64,000 bases of DNA, taken from Hyperoodon ampullatus (taxonomy: Eukaryota > Chordata > Mammalia > Artiodactyla > Ziphiidae). Below, piece after piece: positions 32,131 to 44,620 of this stretch (within the stretch, counting starts at the first letter, position 1; the number at the start of each line of letters is the position of its first letter). Location: NCBI GenBank assembly GCA_949752795.1, contig OX457057.1:96995513-97059512 (forward strand). The letters are read 5' to 3'. The notes beneath the pieces were generated by a model, which worked only from the letters and a program-made list of their open reading frames with translations, was not told the DNA's origin and ran no database searches. Both the position numbers and the translations under genes were made by a program.

Positions 32131-35100
32131 AATTTTTTAAAGTTGTCTAATTTTTGAGGGGAAGAAAAAATCTTTAAATGCCTACAGAGAAAAGAGAAAA
32201 GAAAGATGAATTCTAGTTTTGCAGGACTTTTAATGACCCAAGCTATAGCCTGAAACTCATCCTCATGCCTTCTTTGCATCTTGAGGTACTCATTGCTGAG
32301 CAATTCTTGCTATGGAAGCCCTTCTTGCTATGGAAGAAAAGACCTTTTGTTAGCCAGATCCTAATTTCTAAAATGTCATTCTGTTTAAACTGATAAAATT
32401 TAATTTTTGCCATGACTCTTAAGAAAAAGAGAAAAGAGCAACCACCAAGACAAGCTAGAAGCTTGAGGAACTCTCTCATTACACACAGGAAAACAGCTTC
32501 TGTTATTATTATAGTTATTTTTGTGTGTGATTGCAAGATATTAAAAGGATTTTTTCTGCTAAAGGACAAGCTACATCCTTAGAATCATAATGGGCCCCTT
32601 ACAGGTAGCTGGAAGCAACTAGACCATCTTCCCATTTCAATACTCAGCTCCATCTTAGAATCCAAAGGTGAATCCTAAGAGGTTCCAGTCAGAACCCAAC
32701 AGAACTTTTCTATAGAACCCAATTTGATTTACTGAGTTCAGGTGAACATATTTGGGGCCATGACTGCTTTTGCAGCTGTCCTGACCATTATGTGCTCAGC
32801 AGTAGCTCACAAATCACCCTGAGAGTGAATACTTTGAGCAAAAGAGGTCAGCACATCACAGCGACCTGGTCCTGTGGAAACAGTTCAGTCTGGGCCCCGA
32901 ATAGGGATGAACAGCAAAGTGTTCACCATGCTGACCTCTACCCCCTGCGTGGTTCACTTTATTATGAAGTCTGAATTTGGTGCTGAGGTGCTGGCCTAAC
33001 CTCACTAACATGCCTAGTTTAAGAGAAGAAAATAACCATGGCTGGGATGACTGAAAATCTGATGGATTCAACTAAGAATGTCTATAGATGCATAAACCAA
33101 AACTCCTTGGTGGTTGGAGACCAAAGATGGTCAGCGAATCATTGTTTCTGGCTGGTAGGTGATGTTTGTTCTATCTACCAGGCCTATTTAGTAGTAATAC
33201 AGATGTTATATATGATGTTATGTATCAGAGGACTGTTTCCATCTTCAAAGGAAAACTGTGGGGCTGTGTGCCTGTGACAGTCTCAGCCTCATCCCCAATA
33301 CCCTCTGTTCTGTGTTTAGACCTCTGCTAGCCTCCAACAGGGTGCACCTGGCCCCGACGCAGAGGAGAAAAAAGACGTTGTTGCCACCAACGCTTCCCTG
33401 CCTCCTTCCACTAAAGAACTTAACACTCAGGTCCTGAACCCCACTCTTCTAAGATCAACCCTACCTTCTGTAATGATAATAGGAGTTGACTGTTGGAAAC
33501 AATGATTCAACAATCCAAAATCTTCTTACTCCTTTTTGTGTGTGTCATTAAGAATGTGACTAGATTACAGTTAGGAACTTCAAGTACATGATCCAATGAT
33601 ATTTTGTGCCCATAAATCAATATGCTCTAAGTCTTCAACCAACACATGCTGCAGTCAACACGAAGAGATAAAACGACAGCGGTAGCAATAGAAACTCACC
33701 TCCATCTTGGGGTCTCTGGACATCAAGGAGTAAACTGGTTGAAGGACCTTGAAATACAGATGAGCAATCCTGTCATTCTAAATCATCTTTCTTTTTTTTT
33801 TTTTAATTGTTGGAAGTTGGCTGCAATTGAATAATAGAGCAAAACCTGATCATGCTGTGCCTGCTTCTTCCGGGTACCTTCGACTGTAAGAAATCAGCTT
33901 TGAAGACTACATAGGGAACCTCTGATGTGATCTAAACTTGTCTTTTTTTGTTGCTGTTGTTGTTCTTTTAAGAGCATTCCATAATATAGACTTTGACTCT
34001 GTTTTAATTTTCAAATTCTCTCCCTCTGTTCCTAGCTCAAGATTTCTATTTACCCATGAAAGCAAATAGGAGATGGCTCAGAGTAGTATATCCTAGGCCA
34101 CGCCCAGAGGTCAGGTAATCATGGATTTTGTATCCAGTGTATGGTGTTTCTAGATTAAAATATGTTCAGAGGTAATGTGATAGAAGGCTCCCTCTGCAAT
34201 GACTGCATTTGATTACGCTCTGGTAATTCTATCAGCTAACTCTATCTCAGAAATGTAGGGTGCCCACAAATGCAGTGTCTGTGACTGTAACCACACACCA
34301 TTCAGGGCAACGGTCTGGCTTCATCCAGCTATTGTTGAGTGGCAGTAGGAAAACACTGTGAAGGAGCAACAAACCAATCCAATCCTCCCTCGAGAGCTGA
34401 TAGATGTATTATTCATAGTCAGTCTTAGCAATGTAGGCCTTCCATGAGTGTACGCAAATTTGATGACCAGCTGCTACAAGTTATCTATCCTGCAACTGTT
34501 GTAAAAGAACAAAAAACTTTTTTGAAACTGAGTAAACTAGTGTATGGAGAAGCTTCCTTTTGGTGTTTTACCAGCAGCCTTTGCTTATTTTTCTTGCCCT
34601 TTGGTGGTCAGTGCTGTCCTTTTATCCAATTTTCCCATTGACATAGCCAGGTAATCATCATAGATTGTTGGATTTGTATTGTAAACAATGGACCTTTGCT
34701 GTGCTTTGGGAACATTTAGAAAACTCTTACCAGTTGATTTTCTAAACATAATTCTTACCACAAATTTCAAAACACACTTGATTTAAAGAAGTATAATAGT
34801 TTAAAAAATACCTCATCCTTTCCCTAAACTTTCTAGCTTGAGTTTGGCAACCTCTGCCTAGAGATGAGAAGGGCCAGAATATTTTAGGAAAATTCCTTCT
34901 CTTTTGTTTAAAGACTTGCCCTTCTTTTCCTCACATTCTACCCCCTGTCTAAAGGAAGAACATTGACTTGAAATTATCAATAAATGTTTTAAAGAATAAA
35001 ATGTCAAATATATTGTACACCAATGCCTGATCTACGCTCCTCAAAGTGACTTCTGAAAGTTATGATTTTGATAAAAAGTCTAACCTTGCATTAGAAAAAA

Positions 35101-35185
35101 AATCTAAGGGATGAATCCCCAAATCTCTATGTGGTAGGATTACAGGTAAATTTTATTTTATTGTTAGAGCTGTCCCTTCATTTAT
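32131..35185. other. Intergenic sequence, unassigned
   Basis: About 3 kb with few recognisable repeats apart from short A/T runs (for example poly(T) at 33791-33804). Short open frames (up to 108 codons) carry no known domain, and no splice sites support them. Confidence 0.45.
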
Positions 35186-35261
35186 TAAACAGATATTTAT
35201 TGAAAATACCTAGTAGGTGCAAAACACTATGCTAGGTCGTGGACTGAAAAGGAAATATAGA

Positions 35262-35520
35262 AAATGGTTAGGCGTGTAGATTTTGGTGCCAGACTGAGTT
35301 TGTAGCTAGACTGTTACTTATTAGCTGTGCAACTTTGGACAAGTTGCTTAACTTCTCTGTTCTTCAGTTTGTCCATCTGTAAAAGGGTGACATTAATAGC
35401 ACAGATAGCGTTGTGAGGATCATGGGAGTTGTTTTTTAAAATCATCACTTATATAGTACTTACTATGTGCCTTACACTGTTCTAAGCACTTTACAAATAT
35501 TAATTCATTAATTGCATGCA
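35262..35520 (+). repeat. MIR SINE followed by MIR3/L2-like piece
   Basis: Sense MIR: ttagctgtgcaactttggac, cttcagtttgtccatctgta, gcgttgtgaggatcatggga. Then gtacttactatgtgccttac and aagcactttacaaatatta, a second ancient piece. Confidence 0.8.
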
Positions 35521-36184
35521 AAGGATTTAGAATATTGTATATTATAAATGGTGATAATTACTATGAAAGATAGGAAAAGAATGTGAGAAAGGAAGGAAAA
35601 CTTTCCTGAGATAGGATAGGCAGGAAAGAGCTTTCTGAGGACATACTTTTCAAGATGGAGCCCGAAGGATGCAAAACCAGCCATGCAAAGAGCTGGGGCA
35701 GAGTGTTCTGGGCACAGGGAAAATGTATGCAAAGACTGGAAGATGAAAAAACCTCTGTGTATTGGGGAAGCTAAAAGGAGCTAGCATGGGTGATGGAAGT
35801 GAAGATGAAAGAAATGGATGTCTTCAAGACATAAGGCATATTTTGGAGGAAAAATCAGCAGAACCTGGCACTGTGTTTGTGAGGGTAGGTGAGGATAAGG
35901 GAGGAATTGATCATGACTCCTTGGTCATGCTTTCTTGTACTTCCAAGTATTTTATAATACAGATCATTTGAATCAATAAGGAAATGACCCCAAAGAGCAA
36001 AGGTCATGAATTAACAGAAAAGGAAATATACATGGCATTGAAAACTATGAAAAGATGATTATCTAAACATGTAGAAAAATGATCACCCTTGTTCTATGGT
36101 TTAAACATACTTGTAGTCAAATAACATTTACTGAGTACTTAACAATAGTTCTCTATACCTCATACAGACACTTCATGCTCTGGG

Positions 36185-36395
36185 AACAGCAGGACATGAT
36201 TTTGAATCCTGGTTCTGCCACTTTCTAGACTCACAATTTTGGGCAATTGACTTATTTTCCTACTTTGTAAAATGGTGATGACAACTCTACCTCAAAGGCT
36301 TAATGTATGAATAAAATAAGACAATGCATTTACTTAGTCCAGTGTCTGTCATGTAGTATGTCCAATAAATGGTAACCATTACTATGGAACCAAAG
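36185..36395 (+). repeat. MIR SINE
   Basis: Sense MIR: gaatcctggttctgccactt, gggcaattgacttattttcc, tactttgtaaaatggtgatg, gtgtctgtcatgtagtatgt. Confidence 0.85.
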
Positions 36396-36735
36396 TCCTT
36401 AAGCTGTATAAATCGTCCTCCACCCTCACCCTCATCCTGATGAACCAGTTATATATCTGGAAATCCATGAAGATAGCAATGCTCTCTAAATCATTGTAGC
36501 ATGTTGGGGCTAGATTATTTATTTTAGCTTTAATGCATGCATAAAGTTCAGAACAGTCTGTGGCACATAATGTCTGATAAATACCACCTTTAAAAAAATT
36601 GTTAACTATTACATAAACTATCTCTTTCAGTACTTCAAAATCTTAGCTTTTTAAACCATCTGTAGTTTTATCTAAAAGATAAGGATTTAAAATGTAAATC
36701 TGTTAAAAATTAAACCCTTGTAGAAAAAAATAGCA

Positions 36736-37030
36736 GGACTTCCCTGGTGGCGCACTGGTTAAGAATCCACCTGCCAATGTAGGGGACACGGGTTCAATCC
36801 CTGGACCAGGAAGTTCCACATGCTGCAGAGCAACTAGGCCCGTGTGCCACAACTACTGAGCCCGTGTGCCACAACTACTGAAGCCTACGCACCTAGAGCC
36901 TGTGCTCCGCAACAAGAGAAGCCACCGCAATGAGAAGCCCGTGCACCGGAACAAAGAGTAGCGCACACTCTCCGCAACTAGAGAAAGCCCGCGCACGGCA
37001 ACGAAGACCCAACACAGCCAAAAAATTTTT
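36736..37030 (+). repeat. CHR SINE (long form)
   Basis: Head ggacttccctggtggcgcac, B box ggttcaatccc, long body, A-rich tail. The flanks gaaaaaaatagca and gaaaaaaaataaca form an imperfect duplication. Confidence 0.92.
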
Positions 37031-37039
37031 TTAAAAAAG

Positions 37040-37920
37040 AAAAAAAAATAACAGCACTATTTCCCTAACCCCTTTCTTATAAAAAGCACAAAGCTCTTTA
37101 AATAGTAATCAATTAGACTCCCCCCAAGTAAAGTAAATATTATCTAATCCAGCACCAAAATGCCAACTTTTATTGGACAGTTTTAGCTGCTATATTAAAA
37201 TACTGGTAGTGACAAACATAAAAAGTAAATAATACTCAACATTTAGCCTTTTATGATAGGCTTGTGTAGGCTTAATAAACAATCATTAAGACTCACAACA
37301 CTCAGGTGAGGTATCTCTTCACCCTCTCAAGCAATATCATCATCTCAGATGGAACTCAATACAGTGCTAAACAATTTAGGACAGGAAATAATTACCTGCT
37401 CAAAAGATAACAGCACTCTGCATCTAAATAATGCTTTTTAACCAAGAGTATCTAGCCACATTACAAACTCTAAGAGACTTAATAAACACTCTGAGACTTA
37501 ATAAAAACACTCTCGGAGACTTAATAAGTATCTCCCTTTAACCTCATGGAATAGGTTGAAGGAGAAGAAGCAGTTTAGCCAAAATTATGCAGCAGGTCAC
37601 CAGCAGTGAGAATTTAGTTCCTTGGATTCAACTACTAGGTGGGAAGTAAAGAAAGTGAGTGTTTATTGAGGGCGTACTATGTGCTGGGCCCTTTGTGTAT
37701 ATCCTCTCATCAATTCTCTCCAGGCCCCCCCCTCAAAGATAAATACTGTATCATCCCTCCTTTAGGATGAGGAAATGAGCTCAGAGGAGCAGCTAGGATA
37801 GATAGGTCAGTCTGATTCCAAATCCAACTTGCTTCCTCTCCTATCAGACCACATGTCACAAAATGGAAGAGGAAATAGAAGTGGTCAGACTCACTATTTT
37901 TTTTTTTAACAGTATTGGTG
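37040..37920. other. Intergenic, partly MIR/L2-like
   Basis: Antisense MIR-like wording at about 37540-37620 (agtttagccaaaattatgca) and 37660-37850 (gggcgtactatgtgctgggc, gatgaggaaatgagctcag). The left part holds a short triplicated block (agacttaataa repeated at about 37473-37527). No gene seen. Confidence 0.5.
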
Positions 37921-37924
37921 ATTG

Positions 37925-38415
37925 TATCAGTTTCCTACTGCTGCTTTAACAAATTTTCACAAACTTGTGGCTTAAAACAGCACGAACTTCTTATCTTTCA
38001 GTTCTGGAGATCAGAAGTCCAAAAATGGGTTTCACCTAGCTAAAATCAAGGTGTCAGCAGGCTGCATTCCTTCTAGAGGCTCTAAGGGGGAATCCATTCC
38101 CTTGCCTTTCCCGGCTTCTAAAGACTATCTGCATTCCTTGGCCTGTGACCCTTTCTTCCATCTTCAAAGCCAACATGACAGCATCTTCCAATCTCATTTT
38201 GACTCTGACTCTCTGGCCTCCCTTTTCACTTACAAGGACCCCTGTGATTACAAAAGTGGTTCCACTCAGATAATCCAAGATAGTCTCCTCATCTCAAGAT
38301 CCCTAACTTAATCACATTTATAAAGTCCCCTTTGACATGTAAAGTAGTATATTCACAGGTTCCAGGGACAAGGATGTGGACATCTATGGGTACCATTATT
38401 TTGTTTATCACAGTA
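37925..38415 (-). repeat. Ancient interspersed repeat, possibly LTR
   Basis: It reads as an old mammalian repeat in antisense (tcctactgctgctttaacaa, cttgtggcttaaaacagcac, tctggagatcagaagtccaa, ...attcacaggttccagggaca). I know the wording but cannot assign the family. Confidence 0.5.
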
Positions 38416-38599
38416 TTCTTACATTTTGGAGAATTCTTAGAAAACTAAAATCTATGCCTCATCATTTCTTCCCCAAGCAGTATCTCTTGTACCTCCAGGG
38501 GAGGATTATTATCCCCAAAGCCCCTCCTAATGTGGAGCTTTGTTATTCCATGGAGCAAATTTGTTGAGACATAGTAAATACTGTAGGAGGGCATACCTC

Positions 38600-38990
38600 A
38601 AAAGTGGAAAGTTTTTTAAAAATGAAAAATGATAACTATTGATACATGCAACTATGTGGATGAATCTGAAAATAAGTATGCTCTTTGAAAGAAGCCAGAC
38701 CAAAAAAAAAAAGGAGCACATATTTATATAAAATTCTAAAAAAAGCAAACTAATATATAGTGACAAAAAACAGATCAGTGGTTGCCTGGAGTTGAGATGG
38801 AGGTTAGGGGAGGGGTTTCCAAGGAGCATGAGGAAATTTTTATGGATGGATATGATGATTGAGGTGATAGTTTCACAGATGTGTATGTATGCCATTTAAA
38901 CATCAAACTTAACAAATTATGCACTTCAAGTATGTGCTGTTTATTATTTGCGAGTTATAGCTCAATAAATCTGTTTTTAAAAAATCCATG
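38600..38990 (+). repeat. L1M 3' end, sense
   Basis: actatgtggatgaatctgaa, tgaaagaagccagaccaaaa, cagatcagtggttgcctgg and gttatagctcaataaatctg follow the old L1 3' end order. Confidence 0.85.
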
Positions 38991-39179
38991 AAAAGAAACT
39001 TTAAAATCTACTGAGGCACACAAGAACTTCATAAATGAGGTTATAGAGCCAGAGAGAAACTGCATCACACTGCTGTGACCTTATCTATATAGCTCTTCAG
39101 AAAATTCTCAAACACCTCATTCAGGTGTTTTCATTTCAGGATGATTGAAGATTTGCAAGTATAACACATTGGGGAGTTT

Positions 39180-39500
39180 CTTTTGCATGTTATCTGAGCT
39201 CCTTAGCATGGCACATGAGGCCCCTGGTGAACTGTGGCTTCCTTCCTCTTCAACCTATCTTCCTGCCACACCTTGACTTGAAATTCATGCTTCAACAATG
39301 CCAAGCTCTTTATAGCTGCCAAGCTCACCAGGTGTTCTATGTCTCCATAAAATGTGCTGCTGCCCCCTCCACCTGTAGAATGCCCTTCCTCCCTGGCCTC
39401 TTGGGCCAGGAGAGGTCATCACTTCCCCCTCTGCCAACCCCGTCCCTTGTGCAAACTTCCTTAGTTGCACTTTCCCCACCGTATGGTAAGTAATTGTTTC
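39180..39500 (+). repeat. L2 LINE fragment (probable)
   Basis: Pyrimidine-rich L2-like wording (gagctccttagcatggcaca, tgtagaatgcccttcctcc). Diverged. Confidence 0.5.
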
Positions 39501-39734
39501 CCATCTGTCTCTGTCACTAGCCTGTCTGTACTCCCAGCCTTGGCATATAACAGACTCAACAGTTACTGCACGGAATTAAAATGCTCCCAGTATGTCATGG
39601 AGACAAACATCAGAGCCATTAGGGTGTCTGTAGGAAGGACATCCAGCAAGAGAGAAGTTTGGATGTTGATAGACGAAGGGATAAAGCATGGTCATGTAGT
39701 TGGTGGCAGTGACTCTTGCAGCCCAAACTAGAGC

Positions 39735-39935
39735 AATGGTTCTCACTAGGAGGCAGGACCACTCCAGAGGATTCCAGAAATCTCTGGGGTGTTTGGGGTC
39801 ATCACAGTGCCTGGACTAGGGGGGAGGAAGTTGCTGCTGGCATTTATTACTTGGAGACTAGCCTGGAAGCAATGTACAGCCAGTCCTGTACATAGAAGAT
39901 TAATCACATCCAGTGCCAATAGGGCTTTCATTAAG
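39735..39935 (+). repeat. hAT-type nonautonomous DNA transposon fossil
   Basis: gcaatggttctcactaggag at one end and aagaaacactactct at the other, with gctgctggcatttattactt inside, recall an old hAT MITE. Family uncertain. Confidence 0.45.
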
Positions 39936-40009
39936 AAACACTACTCTAAAGATAGAAAGTGCTTTCTCAACAAAGACTGAAAATACTCCTCTTCCTTAGT
40001 GCTTCGGGT

Positions 40010-40380
40010 GAGTGTGAGGTGCATTCAGTGAAGGACCAGAGTCCTCTCCCCCAGCTACAAGCATTCACTCCCCTTGGCCCCATCTGCCTCGCCGACCACC
40101 AAGTTTCACTCTGCCCTCCTACTCTCTGCACTTCATTTCTTTTGTTCCTCGGATACCCTGTCTCCTTCCCACCTTGGGGCCTTCCCTTCATGCTGTTCAC
40201 TCTGCCTAAAGTGTCTGACCCACCTTCATGCTTTCTACCTGCTTATTTCTTACCCATCTCTTAGCGTATCTCTTCCTCCAGAACCTTCCCTCATCTCCTA
40301 TACTAGTTCTGGTTCTTGTGCTATAAGCCCTCAGAGCACTCTGTGTATCTTTAATGGCATTTATCACAATTATAAAATAT
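40010..40380 (+). repeat. L2 LINE 3' fragment
   Basis: ccttggggccttcccttcat, ctctgcctaaagtgtctgac, cttcctccagaaccttccct, ttaatggcatttatcacaat. Confidence 0.65.
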
Positions 40381-40455
40381 TGGTGGAAGGAAGAGGGGGA
40401 GAGAAGGGGACCAGGAGAAGAAAGGAAGGGAGAGGGGAGAGAGGGAGAAAGACCC
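40380..40455. repeat. GA-rich low-complexity tract
   Basis: About 75 bp of almost pure purine (GGAAG/GAGAGG), which makes long spurious open frames on both strands. Confidence 0.9.
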
Positions 40456-40499
40456 AATTGGCTGTTTGACGAGAGGGGAAAGAGCACACGTGTTAAAAA

Positions 40500-40690
40500 A
40501 AAAAAACAGACTTAGCTCTGCTCCTTGTTAAATGAGGACCTTGATTAACTTTTCAAAGTGATTTGAACCTCAGTTTGCTCATCCACAATATGCAGATAAA
40601 GAGTATTTGTGGGGATTAAATGAGATAAGTATATAGAGTGCCTTGCTCAGTGTCTGACATATGGGGGGGTACTCAGTGATTGTCCAGTCT
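40500..40690 (+). repeat. MIR SINE
   Basis: gaacctcagtttgctcatcc, ggggattaaatgagataagt and cttgctcagtgtctgacata follow MIR order. Confidence 0.8.
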
Positions 40691-41777
40691 TTCTTCCCTC
40701 TTCCTCCTCTTCCCTAGTGGAAGGATATATAAGTATAGAAGTTTAATTAAGAAAGCTGGACTTAAAAATTAGCCTTTATACCTAGCTGGGTAGAGAGAAG
40801 TCATGAATAAGCCATCTAAATGGGTATGAGGGGCTCTGAGAACTCAGGAACATCTTAAAGAAAGCCTGTGGTCAGTGGGTGGTCAATTGTAACTGATTGT
40901 GAGTAAAAGCAACGAAGAGAATTCGTAGACACTGACGTGGTGGTGTTGCTCAATATTCTTAAAAGATCTGCTCTTTTCTGCCCAATCCCTCCAGCAAGGA
41001 AGCTGGCAAGTATCTGTAGGATGACCACACCTGACTTCTTGGGAGGAATTTGAGCTAACTGGGAAGTAGGGCACCTCTAAAAAGTAACTTAGTCCCTTGT
41101 GACTGTGAGTTCTGGGTCTTATCAAGGTCCTACTGATGCAAAACAAAACAATGCTTTGGGAAGCGTCAGTGACACCTATCTGAGGTGGAGTCTAGCTACT
41201 AAAGTAGAAAGAGTTCTAAGCAGATATAGTTTAGATTTGCATGATTCCGTCTTCAAAGGGAACCTCTGGGCACATTTGCAATCCCATAATTAAAACTGAT
41301 AATAACGTCATAAAACAGTGGTTATTATCTTCAGAGGAGAACATCTGAGCATGCATACTATCCTAGAGGCAGACAGAGTCTTAGAAGTCAGACACATGGA
41401 AGATTGCTAGGGGAGTCGAAAGAGAGTCTCGCTTCCTTTCTAAGCAATCCACCCTCCTAAATGATCTTTGGAATAATAGGGTAGTAAATAAGTTTCATTG
41501 GGCAACTTCTTTCACATGTGACACCATGTGAATTAAGAGCATTTGATTGCTTTGCTAACAGGCAGCATCCAGATCTGCTGTTAAGCTGTGATACTGACCA
41601 TCTCAACTTCAGATAACCCCAAAAGTTAACCCTGTAAAAGAACACAGCTGTTTCCTGGTTAAAACCCTGAACTACTTGCTTCTCTTTCTCAGGCTTTGCA
41701 CACCTACCGTCTTTGTTCCACAAGCCCTAAAGGTTGCCGTGCTCACCCGCCTTTACCAACTCCTGTCCTGGATTTAA
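40691..41777. other. Intergenic, unassigned
   Basis: No repeat or exon was recognised. Confidence 0.45.
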
Positions 41778-41791
41778 GATAGAAAGTTCTG

Positions 41792-42000
41792 GGCTTCCCT
41801 GGTGGCGCAGTGGTTGAGAGTCCGCCTGCCGATGCAGGGGACACGGGCTCGTGCCCCGGTCCGGAAAGATCCCACATGCCGCGGAGTGGCTGGGCCCGTG
41901 AGCCATGGCCGCTGAGCCTGCGCGTCCGGAGCCTGTGCTCCGCAACGGGAGAGGCCACAACAGTGAGAGGCCCCCGTACCGCAAAAAAAAAAAAAAAAAG
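41792..42000 (+). repeat. CHR-2 SINE, near full length
   Basis: Complete short-form copy with poly(A), flanked by the perfect 14-bp duplication gatagaaagttctg (41778-41791 and 42001-42014). Confidence 0.96.
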
Positions 42001-42146
42001 GATAGAAAGTTCTGTATCCTGAGACCCCCTTAATCCAGGAATGGTTAGTCACCCCAACATAGAATGGATTCCCTCATCCCACCAAATCCCTAACCTCTCT
42101 GTTATCCCCTTACTCCTAAGCACTTAATCCTGTTTCATATCTAAGT

Positions 42147-42362
42147 TTTTTGTTTTGTTTTGTTTTGTTTGCGGTACGCGGGCCTCTCACTGTTGTGGCC
42201 TCTCCCGTTGCGGAGGACAGGCTCCGGATGCGCAGGCTCAGCGGCCATGGCTCACGGGCCCAGCCGCTCTGCGGTATGTGGGATCTTCCCGGACCGGGGC
42301 ACGAACCCGTGTCCCCTGCATCGGCAGGTGGACTCTCAACCACTGCACCACCAGGGAAGCCC
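42147..42362 (-). repeat. CHR-2 SINE, inverted relative to the previous copy
   Basis: Antisense copy starting with TTTTG repeats and gcggtacgcgggcctctcac, ending caccagggaagccc. It is flanked by tctaagt (42140-42146, 42363-42369). Confidence 0.93.
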
Positions 42363-42479
42363 TCTAAGTATTTTTTATACAAAGCCACCAGGAGGAAATG
42401 AGAGGCACACTTATGGGGGGATGGGGATATGCAAATCCACGGTAATTTTTCTTAGTTTTTAAACCTTAAAAAATTCCTT

Positions 42480-42985
42480 TATGTTTTTCTGCTTATTACA
42501 GAAAATGTGAAAAGTAGAGAAAAGTGTAAAGAGAATGCTTCTTTCTAGTGTTTATTAAACATTTTTTACATAGTTGGGATCATAATATACAATTTTGCAA
42601 CATGCTTTTTTCACTTAACATTGATTTCCCCATGTTATTAAAAACTTTGAAATAAATACCTTTTAAAAATAGTTATATCCACTCTATAGCTATACTGTAA
42701 TTAATCATTTCCCTAATGACAGACATTTACGTTGTATCCAATTTTTCAGTGTTTTAAAACAACATAACAGTAAACATTCTTGTTTGTATTTTAAATTATT
42801 TACTCTGGATAGAGTCTTATGTGGGAAAGTATTAGGACAGAGTGTAAATATTTTAATGCTTTTAACATGTATACCAAATTAGTTTCAAAAGGCATATATT
42901 CTCATTAGCAACCTGGGAGTGATATACTGATATATACTCTGTAACACTAAACAGTAACATTTTAAAAATCTTTGTCAATTAAAAA
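42480..42985 (-). repeat. Old L1M fragment
   Basis: Antisense L1M wording: catgcttttttcacttaaca, atttccccatgttattaaa, gacagacatttacgttgtat, tagtttcaaaaggcatat. Confidence 0.6.
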
Positions 42986-42995
42986 ATAATTTCAG

Positions 42996-43113
42996 GGAAT
43001 TCTTTGGCAGTCCAGTGGTTAGGACTCCATGCTTTCACTGCTGAGGGCAAGGGTTAGATCCCTGGTCGGAGACCTAAGATCCCGCAAACTGCGCAGTGCA
43101 GCCAAAAATTAAT
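42996..43113 (+). repeat. CHR-family SINE, short truncated type
   Basis: Head ggaattctttggcagtccag, variant middle gactccatgctttcactgct, B-box-like ggttagatccc, end gcagtgcagccaaaaa. It is flanked by aataatttcag (42985-42995, 43114-43124). Confidence 0.88.
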
Positions 43114-43190
43114 AATAATTTCAGTGTTGTTTTAATTTGAAGTACTTTGATAACTGGTGTGGTTAGACATTTTTCATATGTTTACTGGCC

Positions 43191-43536
43191 TTTTTTTTTT
43201 TTAATTTATTTTTGGCTGCATTGGGTCTTCGTTGCTGCGTGCGGGCTTTCTCTAGTTGCCGCGAGCGGGGGCTACTCTTTGCTGCAGTGTGCGGGCTTCT
43301 CATTGCAGTGGCTTCTCTTTGTTGCAGAGCACTGGCTCTAGGTGCACGGGCTTCAGTAGTTGTGGTGTGTGGTCTCAGTAGTTGTGGCTTGCGGGCTCTA
43401 GAGCTCAGGCTCAGTAGTTGCAACGCACAGGCCTGGTTGCTCCGCGGCATGTGGGATCTTCCCAGACCAGGGCTCAAACCCGTGTCCCCTGAATTGGCAG
43501 GCGGATTCTTAACCACTGTGCCACCAGGGAAGTCCC
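43191..43536 (-). repeat. CHR SINE (long form)
   Basis: Antisense: poly(T), tttttggctgcattgggtct, ending ccaccagggaagtccc. It is flanked by tactggcc (43183-43190) and tattggcc (43537-43544). A 140-codon open frame and a 127-codon one in the other strand are SINE sequence. Confidence 0.94.
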
Positions 43537-43778
43537 TATTGGCCATTTTTATTTCTTCATTTGTGAATTATCTCAGTACTTTGCTCATTTATCTATTATC
43601 CACAATACGACTAGTTATTTTATTACAAAAGTAACTAAAAAGTAATGAACACATTGTAAAATGGATTAGAACATTTGGATATTTATAGTGTTTTATAACT
43701 TGCTCTTTAAATAACTCCATCCAATACATTGAGAATATCTTTCTATGTCAACCAGTGTATATCTAAGCCATCATTTTT

Positions 43779-44028
43779 TTAAACAAACAACTTTTTAAAA
43801 CAATATTTATTTATTTTTATTTGGCTGCACTGGATCTTAGTTGTGGCACATGGGTTCTTCATTGCCATGTGCAGGATCTTCATTGTAGCATGCAGGATCT
43901 TTTAGTTGTGGCATGAGAACTCTTAGTTGCGGCATGCGTGTGGGATCTAGTTCCCTGACCAGGGATCAAACCCGGGCCTCCTGCATTGGGAGCATAGAGC
44001 CTTAACCACTGGACCACCAGGGAAGTCC
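43779..44028 (-). repeat. CHR SINE (mid-length)
   Basis: Antisense: tatttatttttatttggctg, ttccctgaccagggatcaaa, ending accagggaagtccc. It is flanked by ctaagccatcattttt (43763-43778) and ctaagctatcattttt (from 44029). Confidence 0.94.
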
Positions 44029-44045
44029 CTAAGCTATCATTTTTA

Positions 44046-44620
44046 ATGGCTGCATAATATTCTGTTGTATGGATTAACAAGAACTGTTTTCACCAATCCT
44101 CTGGGCATGTAAGTTGTCTCTAATATTTCCATGTTAAAAATGACTGTGATGAATGTGATGAACATCTGGTTCATTTATTTTGTGTACTTGTCTGATCATT
44201 TATGTAGGTAAAGTCCTAAAAAATGGAATTGTTTGGTCAAGAGGTACTGAAGTTTTTGATATGTATTACAAAATCTTCCACAATGGTAATACCAATTTCC
44301 TGCCCCAAAAGCAGCACGTGAAAGGACTAATTTCACATACCCTCACCAACAGTATTATCGTTCTTTAAAATCTGCAATATGATAGGCAAAAAAGGTGTCC
44401 CATTGTTTTAATTTGCATTTACTGAAACACTAGTGAACCTGAAGTTCACATGTGGGCTCATTGTGGTTCCTTGAATTTCCATTGTAAAGTGTTGGTCCCT
44501 GTCCTTTGCCTCTCTATCAGGTTGTTGCCTTTTTTTTTCTGTTGGCTTGTTTCATTGTAAGAGCTCTTTAAATACTAAGTATTTAGTACTAATCCTTTGC
44601 CAGTCACATATGTCTCCATT
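44046..44620 (-). repeat. Old L1M fragment (continues left of the SINE)
   Basis: Antisense L1M: taatggctgcataatattct, taggtaaagtcctaaaaaat, cataccctcaccaacagtat, gtaagagctctttaaatact. The part at about 43600-43778 belongs to the same copy. Confidence 0.65.

Noticed and set aside
40074..40487. 131- and 93-codon frames
   Set aside because: They run through an L2 fragment and a GA-rich simple tract.
43163..43634. Overlapping 127- and 140-codon frames on both strands
   Set aside because: They lie within a CHR SINE. The same peptides recur wherever the SINE occurs.
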